Shown in pieces: positions 12,695-26,289 of a stretch of 64,000 nucleotides of DNA. The number at the start of each line of letters is the position of its first letter. The stretch's first letter is position 1. The translations under genes were made by a program, and so were the position numbers. The notes beneath the pieces are model-generated. The model searched no databases. It saw nothing but the letters and a program-made list of their open reading frames with translations, and had not been told where the DNA came from. The DNA is from Moringa oleifera (lineage: Eukaryota > Streptophyta > Magnoliopsida > Brassicales > Moringaceae): NCBI GenBank assembly GCA_021397835.1, contig JAJFZO010000446.1:1550001-1614000 (forward strand), written 5' to 3'.

Positions 12695-15600
12695 TACTAT
12701 GTGAGCACATGTGAAATTTTCAACAAAATATAAAGGGACCCATATGAGAATAAATTTTCAAATTTATCAATTCTCACATATGACATTAATTAGTTAAACC
12801 AAGTGACACCCAAGAAACAACTTGTCTGAATTATAAGAGATGCCTAGTTCTTTTTCTTTTTTTTTTTTTTTTGTGAATTCAGTATTCATTTCACATGATA
12901 TGATCTGCCTTGTGCATGGTAGTACATTTAATTGAAGAACAAAGTCAATATTACTAAGATAGATAATAATAACCATGATTATTTCCTTTTTATTACTTAT
13001 ATGTACATACTATTTTTTGTTTAAAACTCTAAAGGGGTGATTCATTGGTTGTTATGATTAACATTTTATTTTTCAGTTGTAATAACATGGTATTACCTAA
13101 CTTGCACACTGAGAAAGTCCAAATTGTGTGAGATTTTAAATTCTAATCAATTCTTACTTTTGATTTTTAACATGAGACCAGAATAACTCATAGTAATTAA
13201 AATGATTCAATAAAACTTGGCATCATTTGCACTAAATTTTGTCAAAAAGCATTTTGTTTTTTGTTTAATGCTCTCTATAGGCAAATGCGGATACAAATTT
13301 GATGTTTTTCATTATTTTCAATAAAGCAAAACATCAATTAATCACTGAAACACTGTTTAATTTTTTTTTCTTTTTTTAGATTAAAGCAGGAAAATTTTAT
13401 CATGTAGAATAATATCGAAAAAATTGTAAGCTAAAACAATACATAATAGCTTGCAACCATACAACTGCTTTTCTTCTAATATTTTTAGGCAGTAACCATA
13501 TTATCTTTGTTTAACTATATATATAGACACGTATAAATAGATGAAATGAGTGAGAAACATTATCACAGATCGACAATATGTAGCCGATTTTGCTGATTGA
13601 TGTAGCAAAGAGTTTCGAGAAACATATTGAATACATGGTTCTTTGTATCCTAAAGATGGATCTTCTCCTTCACTTGAATTTGAACGTTTTACTCTTCAAG
13701 TCTCAGTAATGCTCTACAGCAACGTAGAGGCAATAGGTCTCTACTTCCTAGTAGACTTCTCTCATGAAGTGAAATGCAATGGTGGTTTTAATGTTTGATA
13801 TGAAAGGGAAAGGGATCAGGAAGGTGAGGAAAAGAAATGTCTCATGAAATCAATCGGCCAAATTTTTAATAATAAGTGAAATCACTATTAAGTAGTTGTA
13901 TTTAATAATATATGTATATATGTATATTAATTACCATATTAAAAGAAATTAAACAAATTCATTAATTTTATTTCATACATAATAAAGCAAATATGAAACT
14001 CAATTATGGCATTCCATAATATCAATTTCATTTCAATTTTCTTAACTTTGACTGAATAATGCTCATGAATGACAATGAAGTGTGTAGGATGTTGGAAAAA
14101 AACAATGATTATACAATAAATAATTAATTGATTTTAAAATATGAATAAATAAACATGTAACTTAAAAAATATACAAAATATTTATTATTATCAATTTACT
14201 TGCCTTATATTTATTTATTTTAGGATAGAGATTTATTTTAAAATGATCTTATGATATATTTATTTAGACAGTAACATATATTAATTATTTTAATTAAAAA
14301 TTATTTTTAAAAACATGTGGAGGATAACTATAATCTAAGAATTGATAAATGGATTATTTTAATTAAAAATTATAAAAAATATTTAAAGAAGAAAAGGACA
14401 TACCGAAGCTAATAAGCATCGAGGGATTTGAATTCATCGGGAACAAAGAAGTTGTCATAGTTTTTAAGATCATTTGCAACATGCCTAATTAAGCCTAATT
14501 GATTTGGGACTTACTCATCCACATAATATGAGCACATGTGCCCTTTTAGATGTTCATGGTTTATCAAAATTACTAAATAGTTGTTTTAATATTGTAGGGA
14601 AGATAAAATACGCGAATCTCTACCATAAATTCATTAGTGGAATCTCAATGTCGATGAAAACTGAAATATTAAGCTCTGACATTTAGGTAGACTCTTCTAA
14701 AAAATAAGACAAATAACTTAACGAAAAAACAAGCAAACAAACAATAAAAAAAGTTGAATTAGACATAGCTTATAAATGTAAGAGATTAGAGAACAATGGA
14801 AGCTACGATAAAACTAAGCAACATATCTTCCCCATTTTAGACATAACGAAGAATTGATATGAAAATCTTATCTAGCTTGATTAATTATTGGGCTTAATTA
14901 CCTAAATATGACACAAAAAGAATCATAAGAACACACATAAAAATTAAACCAAAAAAAATAAAAGCCCAAAATAACACAACATCGATTTTCACTTTTACAC
15001 ATGGACACGTACATTACTGGAAAATCAACTTTAAAAAAACTCAAAAATTGTAGAACTATTTGAGTCTTGGTTGCCTCTCGAGTCTCATAAGAAACCAAAG
15101 AAAAAACCCATAATCCATGAATGGAAGAAAAAAGGTGAATGGAAACCATTGAACCATCTATTTTACCTTTGGATAGAAATTTAAAGAAATCTGTTTAGCC
15201 TCATTACCTATTTTTTACTGGGTTGATCATCTTCCCTATTGAACTCACTACTCAAGGCATGCAAGTCACCATAGATGATCTGAAAATTATTTTATTTTGT
15301 AATAAATATTTTTTAAAAATAAAATAAATAAAATAGATATATGATAAGTTTACATAAAAAAATTTGAATAAACTCAATTAATGTATTTTTTTCTTATTAA
15401 TATTTTATAAAAAAATATAAATTAACTTAAACATTAGTGTCTTATGCATCATTAGATGATATATTTTCATTTTTATCATGTGTAAATTTTTCATCTTTAT
15501 TATAAAAAATTCTATACTTATGTAAATATTTTTAGTTCATATAAGCATAATTAGTTTTCAGAAACATCAATAATTTACAATTTACTGAAATATCATACAT

Positions 15601-17760
15601 AACATGAATTGATAAAGACTTATGAATTTTGAATTATTGGATCAAGCATATATTTAATTACTTAACAATCTAATATAAATATAAAATATATAAACTTATA
15701 GCCTCATATTAATAACTATGCAATGTTTTTATTTTATTTCAATTTATAGGTTATGATGTGTAAAATATTTCTATAGTTTAAAATTTAAAATGATTTAGAT
15801 ATTAATAAAAAATTTGAAAAATACTCACAGATGTAATCAACCTCAAGGGAAACAAGGTTTCCATAAATGCAACGAAACCCGAGAAATAGACAAGTAAAAG
15901 TCAAAGCGTAAGTTACCTGTGAGGTTACTAGGCTATGAGTTAGTGATGATTTGGGCTCCGAAAATTATCATGATAGCCTTTATGTTCAGACTCATAGCCA
16001 AACCCAACAAGAACATAAAAGAACAAGGTAACCCATAATAATGGGCTTATACTTCTCCCACAACCTGAACTAGAGAATAATTAATTGACTTGTTTTGGCC
16101 CAGCAAACAACATGCATAGGATCTATAAAATCAAAGACCTAAAATTAAACAGTATCATATTTGGATTCGTTACACACAAGCTCTCATTATTTTGAGCTTC
16201 TACCATCACCCAAAAAATTTTATTGAAGCATGCAGTGGTTTCGTGGATTTGCAATTATATAAAATTTTGGGTTTGTTAAATCCTTGCTAAGCTTCTATTC
16301 GCTTCGATTCATTCATACGTATATTATTGGAGTACGTTTAATTTTTGTAGCTGTTTATTTCTTTTTCTTTTATTAACGAAATCTACTCCCTTGTGATTGG
16401 GTGCTAAAATCTAGGATCTAGCATGGCATGAATGAATCCATTTGAAACGATTTTGCTTATGATATTAATGTTTAGCATCAAAATGAGAGTATTTCAGAAT
16501 AGGTGGCATTAGTTAAAGATTGAAACCTAATTATTTTTCTTTCATTTCATGGTAATCAAGAAGATGGATAAACAGTAGAAAAGGGGGTAAAGGTGGCAAG
16601 CTTTCTGACTTGCTTAATATTGCTTAATGGATAACATGAAAGAAAGGTAAGATGAGGAACGAAGCATGACATTATTTTAATTAACAAGTGGGATGAAGCA
16701 TAGCAATTAACTTGTTTAGTTTAAAGTGAAGTTTGTTATTACCATAGGTGTTAGTTCACTTGTGGTTAAATCCTTGGAAATTAAGTACAGTATCAATAAT
16801 GTTTCTCATGTGATGTAGTTCTTTCCTATCTTATAAAGATAGTGTTCAAAGATAAACACAATTTTGAACTTGTTATGGGTTGACATTCTTTGAAAATGAG
16901 AGTTTTTTTTTATCTCACATCATTTCTAGACAACTTAGGATTTTGAGTAGATCAAATGAAGAAGGCACAAAGCGAGATTTTCATCCTAAAGTTTCAATTA
17001 GGCCTAATTGATGATTTATTAATTAGGTCATAAAATTAATTGGATCCAATATTTAAGCAAATCAAATTTAAAATTGAGATTAACCATTAACTAAAAATTA
17101 ATTAAAATATAATTATGCTTAAGAATTTGTTGGACCTAAAATTTAATTGAGTATAATAAAAAATAAGCTTAATACATGATGTATCAAATTTGCAGATGTA
17201 TGAGTTGTCTCAAGTAATACAAGATGAAGTTTAAATTGTTCATTCAAAAACTTAGCCTAACTACTAAGATTTTAAAAATTTGTAAATTATTTAGATAATA
17301 GAAAAAAAAGGATTTGATTCATTAAGCTATCTTATTAAAATTTTAATGTATAGTTTCATCCAATTCACCTAATCAAAAGTTTAGTTTTTATCCATAATGG
17401 GAAATAACAAAATCAAAAATAAAAGGAAAAGAGAGACAAAATCAATTTTTTAATAAAGTCTAGGAAAATCTTCAATCTTAATCTTTTATTCTTCAATTTT
17501 CCTCTCTCAATCTCCCTCTTCCTCTGTTTATAATGTCCATAGGATCTCTTCTATATATATCTCATTTTTTTAAGTAGTATTTGACTCTTTTTGGTACCTA
17601 TCCCTCTAGTATATATCTTTTTTTGGTGTTTATCTCATTTTGGTATCTAATTCTTTCTAGTACCTATCTCTTTGTAGTTTCTACCTGTTGGTATTTATCT
17701 CCTTTTTATGGAGACATCACATATTCTACTTGTAATTAAAGACTTAATCTTAATAAAATT
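12695..17760. repeat. Segmental duplication, copy A (main block)
   Basis: This block is collinear with copy B at about 27,440-28,538, 32,800-35,820 and 40,640-41,330. Examples of shared text are GGACCCATATGAGAATAAA (12,736 and 27,474), CTTCTCCTTCA (13,663 and 28,348), GGGCCTAATTGCCTAAATAT-type text (14,888 and 33,876), CTTGCTAAGCTTCTATTCGC (16,283 and 35,232) and CTCAAGTAATACAAGATGAA against CTCAAGTAATGCAGGATGAA (17,213 and 40,763). Copy A lacks E1, E2 and the KH-fragment block of copy B, so it supplies the pre-insertion state. Short frames inside (14,504-14,686; 14,898-15,149) are not conserved as open frames in copy B, which argues against coding. Confidence 0.85.
16108..16330. other. Relatively GC-richer conserved patch with a TATA-like word
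   Basis: The patch has TCTATAAAATC at about 16,120 followed by a stretch well conserved in copy B (35,060-35,290). It could be an old promoter or exon edge of the duplicated segment, but no coding frame is preserved. The call is speculative. Confidence 0.2.
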
Positions 17761-17969
17761 AACAAAAGCCTAATTTCCTAAAATTCTCAACTAAAACTAA
17801 AGCTTCAAAAGCTAGGGTTGAGGCATCAAGATTGACTTTTTTTTATTTTTCTTTATTTCTTCCAAAATGATCTAACTATTAAACAAACATAAAATAAAGC
17901 ATAAAAATGAACAAAAAATTTGTAATTAACTAACAAAACAACAAGAAAAATGAACATAAATTACTAGTA

Positions 17970-18290
17970 AAACTAACTCAACGGCGTATAATTGATCTTA
18001 ATGAGTAATTAAGCCTAAGAATGAAATGAATTTCATACATAATTAGGTTTAAAATATAATTGACCCAATAGTTAATCGAGCCTTGTGTAATGAGTCGGAT
18101 AAATAATTGGACCTAGCAATAATTTGGACGAAAGATATAATTCTAGCTAAGATATAATTGGACCCAAATAATTGTTAAACTTAAGACATAATCAGGTCTT
18201 GTAAATAATTGAGCCAATAGATAAATAGGTCTAATAATAAATGATAAAGCCTAAGATATAATTGGATCTATCATACATGAAAATAAAAAA
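17970..18290. repeat. Short-period degenerate repeat built on TAATTGGRCCTAA
   Basis: Words such as ATATAATTGGACC, AATTGAGCC, CTAAGATATAATTGG and AATTGGACCTAG recur every 15-30 bp in varied order. The same word family appears at 36,500-37,046 and 40,273-40,640 on both sides of E2, and briefly at 17,000-17,110. Confidence 0.7.
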
Positions 18291-21200
18291 TGATTCAACC
18301 AAAAAAAAAATTGAGACTAACATTTACTAATTGCACCAAAAAAACAAAATGGGAAAATTTCCTGTTAGAGAGAGAAAATCATTCAATAACTAAGCACAAA
18401 GTCACCCAATAGAAAGCATTGATAACAAAAAGAGTCTTAGGAAAACAAAATAAAGCAAGTAACTTAGAGATACATGGTTACCTTAAAACTACACTTGAAA
18501 AAAAGAACAAAATGAAAGAATTGGCAAGTATATCTCATAGAAACACGGTAACATTTCAAGAAGAGAGATAAATAGCAAGGGAAATCACAAATCAACTAAA
18601 GCAAAAAGAATGAATGAAAAGTAAGATTGAATATTTCCTGTAAGGAAAATCATACTATATAGTATATCATGCAGAAGAAACTAAGATTAAAGAAAACAAC
18701 GAATGCAAGGATCAATTCACAATTACAAAAAGTTTAGCTACCAAACTTAATAATAAGTGTCCTAAAAATTCTCCTCGGTTTTGACATGATACTCAAATCT
18801 CACAATATATCTTAATAACAAAATTGTAAAAAAGGAAGACAAACTAACAGCAACCAGCAAAAATGAATGGAAAAAATCATAAAAGATAAAAACTTAAAAT
18901 GGATGAATATCTACAAATTTTAAACATATCATAACAGAGATGAAATTGAAGCGAGGAAAACAATTTTTTGGACCATTTCTCGATTGTGCATGTCATCCTT
19001 ACACAGGCATCACATGAACTTTCTTTATATTGTTCAAATTTTATCAAATTCTCCTACCTCTTATCATCGCGTCCACTTATAAATCTTCAATATTCTTGTA
19101 CCACAATGTGATGTGATTCACTTTGCATGACGATGTACTCATTCACTTGAATTGGAAGGAAATAGTAAAATAGTGTTGTGCAATATTTAAATATTAATAT
19201 TTACAATTGATATGAATTATTGATTGATAACACCTGCATATAATTATTTTGTATTTATTTTTTTGAAGTAATTTAATTTGTATTTTTTTAAAAGATATAA
19301 AAATATTTTTATAATTTATTATATTAAAGTGAAAAGTAAATTCATAAAATATTAATTATTAATTATTTATTTTATTAAGTGATCATGTATCATTGCAAGA
19401 CAAATAAATTTAACTAAAAAGATTTAAATTTATACAAAATATGTACTTTAATAATTCAAGTTTTTTAATTATGATGTGTTACAAATAATTGTAAAATTAT
19501 AATTTTTGAAATGTAAAATTCTAAATTAAAAATTCAAGATTATGTTGTTTTATATTTTTAATTTCTAGTATGTATGTAATAGGTTGATTTCACTATAATT
19601 TATAATGTCAAGATGACATGCATTGCATTATTTATAATCTCATAACTTGGTAATTGATTCCAATTTTGTTGTATCTTGCCCAAGAGACTAAATTTTTTTT
19701 TTTTGTCCAAGTTTATAAAGCATTCAATAATTTTCTAAGTATATTATGTGGGATTTGATCTACATCAAAGAAGACATTTCATGAAACTAAGATAGAGAGA
19801 ATTCTTTTAGAAGTGTGAGGAAAAATTAAATCATTATTATAAAATAATTAGTAGTTATTATTATAAGAGTTGATAGTAGAAGTGTGAAATTATTCTATAT
19901 TAATTTTCTATCAAAAAGTTTATCTTTTGATTTATCTTATGCTTTATGTATATTACGATTTTTTACTCATATAATTTGTATTATTTTAAAAAAATAAAAA
20001 AGAAAAAGAAATACTTTTCTAATTTATTATATTAATAAAAATAATAATATATTTTAATTATTTATTTTATTAAATTATTAAATGATATTGTTTTTCATAA
20101 AAAATTAAATTAATAAAAAATTTAAAGATTTATACTTAAATCATTTAACAATTTATTTAGAGCTAATCCTAATTTAAAAGAAAAAAAATATGATTTAATT
20201 TATCATAATCATTACTTTATAAGAAGTCAATATTAGAAACCAAATTTTACGGGAGAACTGAATAGTTCACTACAACAATCATTTTTTTAAGCAAATCAAT
20301 CAAAATTTGCTGCAAGACAAGTCATAGATTCATCATAGAATCATGAACTTTGTTAAAAGATGCACATAACAAAAAAAAAAAAAAAAAAAAAGGTACAAGA
20401 GACATGCAATTTACGAAAATAAGTTTAAATCATCTCGTCATTCATTAAAAGATTAGTGAAATAATGAAATTAATGTTAACATAAATGTAATTCATACAAA
20501 AAAATTATTTAAAATTTTTTATTTCATAATAAACATAAAAAAGGACAATTAAATGGTGCACAAATCATAGCATGTGAAAATATGATCAAACTTAAACAAA
20601 CAACATTTATTTGTTGTCGAAGTCATAACCGATTTTACCTTGGATGCTTATTTATTTAATATATCAACCACATAGATATCTATCTTCTTACATTGCACAA
20701 GCAAATAGAGAAATTTTGAAACACCAACAAAAAGAATAAGCTTAGATAAAAAGTAAGATATGTATAATCAAAATTGATATTTTTTTATAAATTACAAGAT
20801 TTATATATGTTTTTCTTCAACAATTTAAAAGGTTACACAGATTATCTAATTTTTGCAATTGTGCATCCAATTTTTATATTATTATTTGTGGTAACTTTTT
20901 TTTTTTAATAAATACTCCAAAGGATTGCAAAGTTTAACTCTTTTTAGTAGCTTTACTTTGAAAAGTTCCATGAAGAATGCTTTACAAAATTAGAAGACTC
21001 GATATTTAGTTCCAAAGAAGAATATTACATTAATATCTTATCGTAAACTTTTTGTTGTAAAAATATTTTATTTTGTTTAATGTCAAAATGCAAACATGAT
21101 CGGCGGTTATTTAATGTTTTTCTACATAGTGAAAACTGATTAACAACTAAAGCAACATTATGTTTTTAAAACATAAAGTAATTATCTACTTTTAAGATAA

Positions 21201-21750
21201 AAATGATTATAATTATTGAAAAATTGGTGACACTACCATAATATTTGAGTTCTTAATAGTAGTTTAAATAAAGGACACTAAGATTTTTAACGTAACAGAA
21301 AAATATATCATAAAATCAAGAAATACTTAAAAATGAAACAGAATTTGGTGTTAGTAAATAAAAAATAAAAAGAGAAAGGAGCTTATCTTACATGAAGATG
21401 GTCCTGAAATTTATAATCTATGTAAATAATTAATTATATAATTGAAAAGAAATAATTAATTAACTTTTCTCTTCTTTAAAAGATTGAAGAAAACAAATTT
21501 TATAATTCATCATGAAAACATATTCATATCATTATATCATGAACTCCTTGTGATTTTATCGATTCTTCAACTTGAATGTTATCTTTCGACACTAATCAGT
21601 CGGTGCATGGTTCCCCATCAACTAAATATGAGATTATGTAACAATTTATTAGTGTTTGAACACGTCTCCCTCACAGGCTAGTTTGTATGATGAATTTCTA
21701 TTACATGGGTTCGATGCATATCCACTTTGAAATAATTATCATGAAATAGA
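18291..21750. other. AT-rich sequence without recognisable gene
   Basis: No domain or terminal repeat was recognised. The stretch at 19,200-20,200 is extremely AT-rich. A poly(A) run is at 20,371-20,391. The 65-codon plus frame at 21,484-21,681 is unrecognised. Confidence 0.5.
20371..20391. repeat. Poly(A) tract
   Basis: An uninterrupted run of about 21 A. It could be a microsatellite or a relic poly(A) tail; no retroposed gene is visible to its left. Confidence 0.85.
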
Positions 21751-21756
21751 GTAACA

Positions 21757-21880
21757 AAATGGTATCATTCATCTTTCTCAAGGAGAGGATTGTATTAATG
21801 TTGCAATAATCATATTTCATGGGTGTAAACATACTTTGAAGATCCCCAACTCTTGCCCATCCATCTTCCTTCAAAGATTC
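21757..21880 (-). pseudogene. NAC-domain fragment, copy C (very short)
   Basis: The plus-strand words GGTATCATTCATCTTTCTCAA, AGGATTGT..TGTTGCAA and CTTGCCCAT.CATCTTCC match the start of the NAC copies at 8999 and 26,968 in order. On the minus strand they read GQELGI and LLEKDE followed by YHF, corresponding to the subdomain B and C pieces of the other two copies. Similarity fades outside this short stretch. It is a third, more diverged relic of the same gene. Confidence 0.6.
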
Positions 21881-23559
21881 TTAGCATTCCAATTAAATTA
21901 AACCATAGGACCAAATAACAAGGATAAAACCAAACTTGGATTAAGGTAATCATTTTTGAAATTCATCAACTATTTGTTTTCTTTTTACTTATATATACCA
22001 TTTTTGCTGAAGCTGCCATCTTTCTTTGCACATTCAGGGTACATAAGACGAACAATGTTTCTCCCACCAACATTCTTAAAGCACTTGCTAAATGAATGCT
22101 GTGGCCATAAACTAAGGGAACTCTTGGCAAGTACATTTTTCTAATCCTAATCAATAGAGCTACTAAAATGGAAGAAATATGTAAAAAGTGAAACCTTATA
22201 TTGTTGGTAGAGAAGCTAAATGATAATTGCGATCATTATGAGAGAGAGCACTAGCATAGTGTACATCATCTTAAACATGGTAGCTCATATATACATCTTC
22301 AAAGTCTGATCCCTACCTTTAAGCCTCAAGATCCATGTGTACATGAAGTGGATCTGTATTGCACCTCTCATGGAGATTTGAGAACAACACTTTAGAAATA
22401 GTTGAAAAATATTAGTTAGAATCATATATGAAGGACTCAAGGCTCAAGGGCAATGGTTGTGCTCATACATGATTAATTAAGGATCTTCATGATGCATAAT
22501 TTACAAAATATGCAGCAATCAATTGAGATTATCAGTTTGTATTTATCTCTAACTATAAAAAATAACTATGCCAAAAATTTCTTTAGCAAAAATGCAAGCC
22601 TATACATGGAAAAGTGAACATTATTGAAAAGAAGATACAAATTTTGATACAAATAAGGTGATAGTACACCCACTATCTAAATGCTATGAGATAAAATCTA
22701 GAATCAACAAAAGAGGCAATGTTTGCATGAATATGATCACAAATCAAGATGAAATCAATTGCAATATTCCCAAGAAAATGCCTAAAAGATTGATTATAAA
22801 CCTATTTCGCAACTTTAATTCTCAAAAGGATATTGACATTGATGGGAACCTCCAACGGTTTCTTTCTTTTTCCTTATTGCTATTTCAATTTGCTTTCTTT
22901 ACTATGTGAAAATGGATTAATTGCCAAAACTAAAGAATCTCATAAGCACACCATCTAACTATTGATGGAAAAATGCTCTCTCATTTGTACTAACAGCTTC
23001 ATCATAAATGCTAATCTTGCTTTAGACTAACTTCGTTTTGATCAGACCATAAATCATATTTTGTTTAACAAGTGAAAATGCTTAAACAATATCGATATAT
23101 GTATACTTTAGTCTCATAAGAGGTTTTTTTTTTGAAAAAAAAAACATGAACATAACATGGAAAAAATGTTCATGAGAATCTAAAAAAATGAAGACATTAA
23201 ATTATGGCTCAAAAGGAGTGAAATGGAAGAAAACAGTGACAAACATCATCTTCCTAAGTTTATTACTAATATTGAGACCTACCTTAAATCTAAAAGTAAA
23301 ATCATCAACTACTTCTTGAAAAGAGGTGGATAATTAGGCCAATCTAGATCAAATTCTTGCCACATTTCTTGAAGTGCAAACAATCCACTTGAGAGTCTTA
23401 TTTCTTGAAAGTATTGAAGAAACCATTTCTATGGAGTAGGCACTAGAAGATGAAATTCAAAGTAGTGAAAATCAGGTGTTTTTTGAGGAAAACTTTCATA
23501 TTTAAGTATCTTCTAAACAACAATACAAAAATTTTAATAGTTTTATATTGAAAAATAAC
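21881..23559. other. No gene recognised
   Basis: Short open frames at 21,956-22,144 (plus), 21,966-22,154 (minus) and 22,658-22,909 (plus) overlap or lack any recognisable motif. The first has a weak look of a B3-type DNA-binding segment (RRTMFLPPTFLKHLL), but I could not support it. Confidence 0.5.
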
Positions 23560-23970
23560 TCTAAAAAAGGTAAACATTATACTTGCATTTATTTAGGATA
23601 TTGCATGATGAGATTAATATTTACTTACTACTTTACATTGATGATATATTTAACGCTCACAATTATAAACCTAAGATTGATAAGTCGAAAAAGTAATTCA
23701 GAAGTGCTTTCGAGATGGAATTAGGTCTATTAAAGAGGATTCTGGCTCTTGGTATAATTAAGAACACCAACAAGAATCATTTATTCCTTTCTTACAAGAT
23801 ATATTTCATTAAATAGTCTGTAAGAAATTCTAGATAAATGCAATTACAACACCTTGCAACACACTATAAACACTTAGCAAAACTGTCCGAACTCAAAGGA
23901 AAAAGCTAAGAAAATGACAAGGTTTCATATGGCAAAAGATATGTCTTGTGATTGGCTTTTTATGAAAATA
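23560..23970 (+). pseudogene. Ty1/copia reverse-transcriptase fragment
   Basis: This piece of a copia polyprotein covers the catalytic YVDD box and the conserved segment after it. INIYLLLYIDDIFNAHNY (about 23,614-23,670) matches the family pattern FIYLLLYVDDMLIA, with the two active-site aspartates kept. It continues as KIDKSKK.FRSAFEMELGLL, matching L...F.MKDLG, then KRILALGIIKNTNKN, matching ILGMEI.RDR, and HLFLSYKIYF, matching L.LSQ.KY. Later words (LATHYKHLAKLSEL) correspond to the variable region after the palm. At least two stops and a small deletion interrupt it. RNase H is not readable downstream. It need not come from the same element as the integrase at 0.7 kb. Confidence 0.82.
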
Positions 23971-26289
23971 TTTCAAAAAATCTTGTCATTTTTTTTAGGA
24001 AAAAAAGAACATGAATCTTAAAGGAAAGGAGCTTGAAAGGACTGCTTAGTAATGTTTAATTGGAAACAAAGTAACAAGCACCAAAGTCAAAGAGGAAAGA
24101 GTAGTCTTGTTAGCATGAAATTGGGATCATATGAAGGATTTATGCGATGCAAATCATCATAACTTTTTTGCAACAGATAGTTTGTAGAATGAATGCTTAC
24201 AAGCTAATGCGTTGGTCCTATTGCAATCACAATATGTATCCCAATCTTTTGTGGTTCACCCTTTCAAGCTATTCTTATATCTAAAATCATAATGAAATTA
24301 TATAAAAACATATAATAACATAAAAACACAAGCATAAGAAAGTATAATTGAAATAGTTATAATTAAAAATACATTATACTCTTTTAAATAGGAATTTGAA
24401 CATATCCATAATATTAAAAAATTGAATATTATCGATGGTGTAAATCAGGACATTCAAGCAAGACATATGTATATACTTAAGCTACATTAGCTAGCAAGTG
24501 GAACAAGTCTACATAAGACTATGTGTAATAACAAGCATGGTAAGAGATGAGGGAGGGTACAATAGTAGTAAATATATAATGCTAACTCAATGAAATATTA
24601 CAATGTTGTATGGGCAGACAAAGTAATAGACATAATCGAAGTTTGCGAAACAGATATGCTTTTAAGGCGGAACTGCTTAATATAAGCTACGTATTTGTTA
24701 GACATAATAATCTACAACTAAATGAAGATCTTGTATTGGCAAGGACTTTAGAACATGATGTAAGCCATTTATCCTAATTTAAGCCAACTACTACATGGCT
24801 CCACACTTAGGACTTTATGTGCATAACAATGTCATGTTTGCTTTCTGTACTTGTGAGTTTTCCAAAAATGGAACTTCCAAGTTCATGGGATGATTAAGCG
24901 CATGGCAATTGGTTATTAAAAAAAAAGAAAAAAGTGGCAAAAAAAAAAATCAATCAAGAGCCCAAGAGACATACCATTGTGTCCTTAATTATAAGATTAT
25001 TCTGATTACCATAACTTAGAACCTTATCCAAGAAATCATTGGGTTGAATGCAATATAAACACATTAAAAGAATTAATTGAATTTTTCCATAAACTAATGA
25101 CATTAGTTATGGCATGCTTGTGTGCATATTACAAATGAAAACACATGATACTGATGTTACAATCTATTTTTAATGAACATCAACTAAAGTATCATAAGCA
25201 CATCATTCTCACTCATTAAGACATATTGATAGGCAAAGGTCAATTGCACATGAGTGTTAATAAAGTAATTTGTCAAGACTTAGAGAACTATATTTCTAAG
25301 ACATATTCAAAACTTAATCATAAACAAGAAGGCCTCCCATGTTGCACAAGTTCACAAGCATTAGTGAATAACCAAGTTATCAAAACCCATAGATCAGCCA
25401 TAACACAAACACATAATAGGTTAACTAATAGACCAGGTTTTCCTAATTTGGAAGGTTATATTAATTTTTAAATATGGATAAATAATGGTATAAATGTTTT
25501 TGCTTACAACCTCTTATTAACCTATCCTATTAAAAACTAGGTTGTGAAGATGCAGCCATAAAGGACTTCCAAGGCTAAGTCTATAACTTTTACTGGAATA
25601 ATAGCTACAGTATGATATCCATAAGATCTAGAGCATGAATATTGAGTCCCCTAAGGAGAAAAAAAGGTCATGTTATCAATTAGTCATTTATTTTGTTTAA
25701 TGTTTTTGTAGTGAAATATGCATATACAATCACTTCACTGTTTAATCTTTTCAACAGAGCAAAATTAAGTTAATAGTAAACGCACCACTTACTCTCTTTC
25801 TTAAGTAGTGGTGTGAGAATAGTTTGTAGTTTTTACTACCAACTCAGGTAAAAAATTACAAGGATTATTCAACAATAACAAATAAGCTTCCATGTTTGAG
25901 TTATTAATCGTTACCGAAGAAGGATATTCAGATTCCTATCATAATAGAAAGTATGATAAAATTAAGATATATTTAAACTAAAACCTAACCGAAATGCTGG
26001 TTATTAATGGTTAGCTAAGAAGGATATCTAGATTCTTAACATAACACAAATTATCCTAAAATTTAGATGCATTTAAAGAAAAAAATAATAAAAAGAAAGA
26101 AAGCCGCAAAGAGAGAAAGAATATTATTTTAGATATAACTACAAGAAGTAATGGATTCTTTATCGTCTGCTTAAAATCTAGCTGATTTTTGTTTTCAATT
26201 GTCTAACCATAATTGAATATAACAAACTAATTAAAAAACACTCTCATTGTCAAAAAAAAAAGGTTGTACTAAAGAAATGTGTTATTTTT
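23971..26289. other. No gene recognised
   Basis: AT-rich sequence. The 81-codon plus frame at 25,226-25,471 shows no known motif and uses no recognisable gene context. No terminal repeats were noticed. Confidence 0.5.

Noticed and set aside
14898..15149. 83-codon minus-strand frame inside duplicated copy A
   Set aside because: The matching part of copy B (about 33,890-34,130) does not keep the frame open, which argues against a real coding region.
20269..20300. CACTACAACAATCATTT word resembling a CACTA terminus
   Set aside because: No partner terminus or target duplication was found nearby; a single 12-bp match is expected by chance at this scale.
21956..22144. Possible B3 DNA-binding-domain fragment (LPPTFLKHLL)
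   Set aside because: There is only one short word of resemblance, no neighbouring B3 motifs, and an equally long frame on the other strand.
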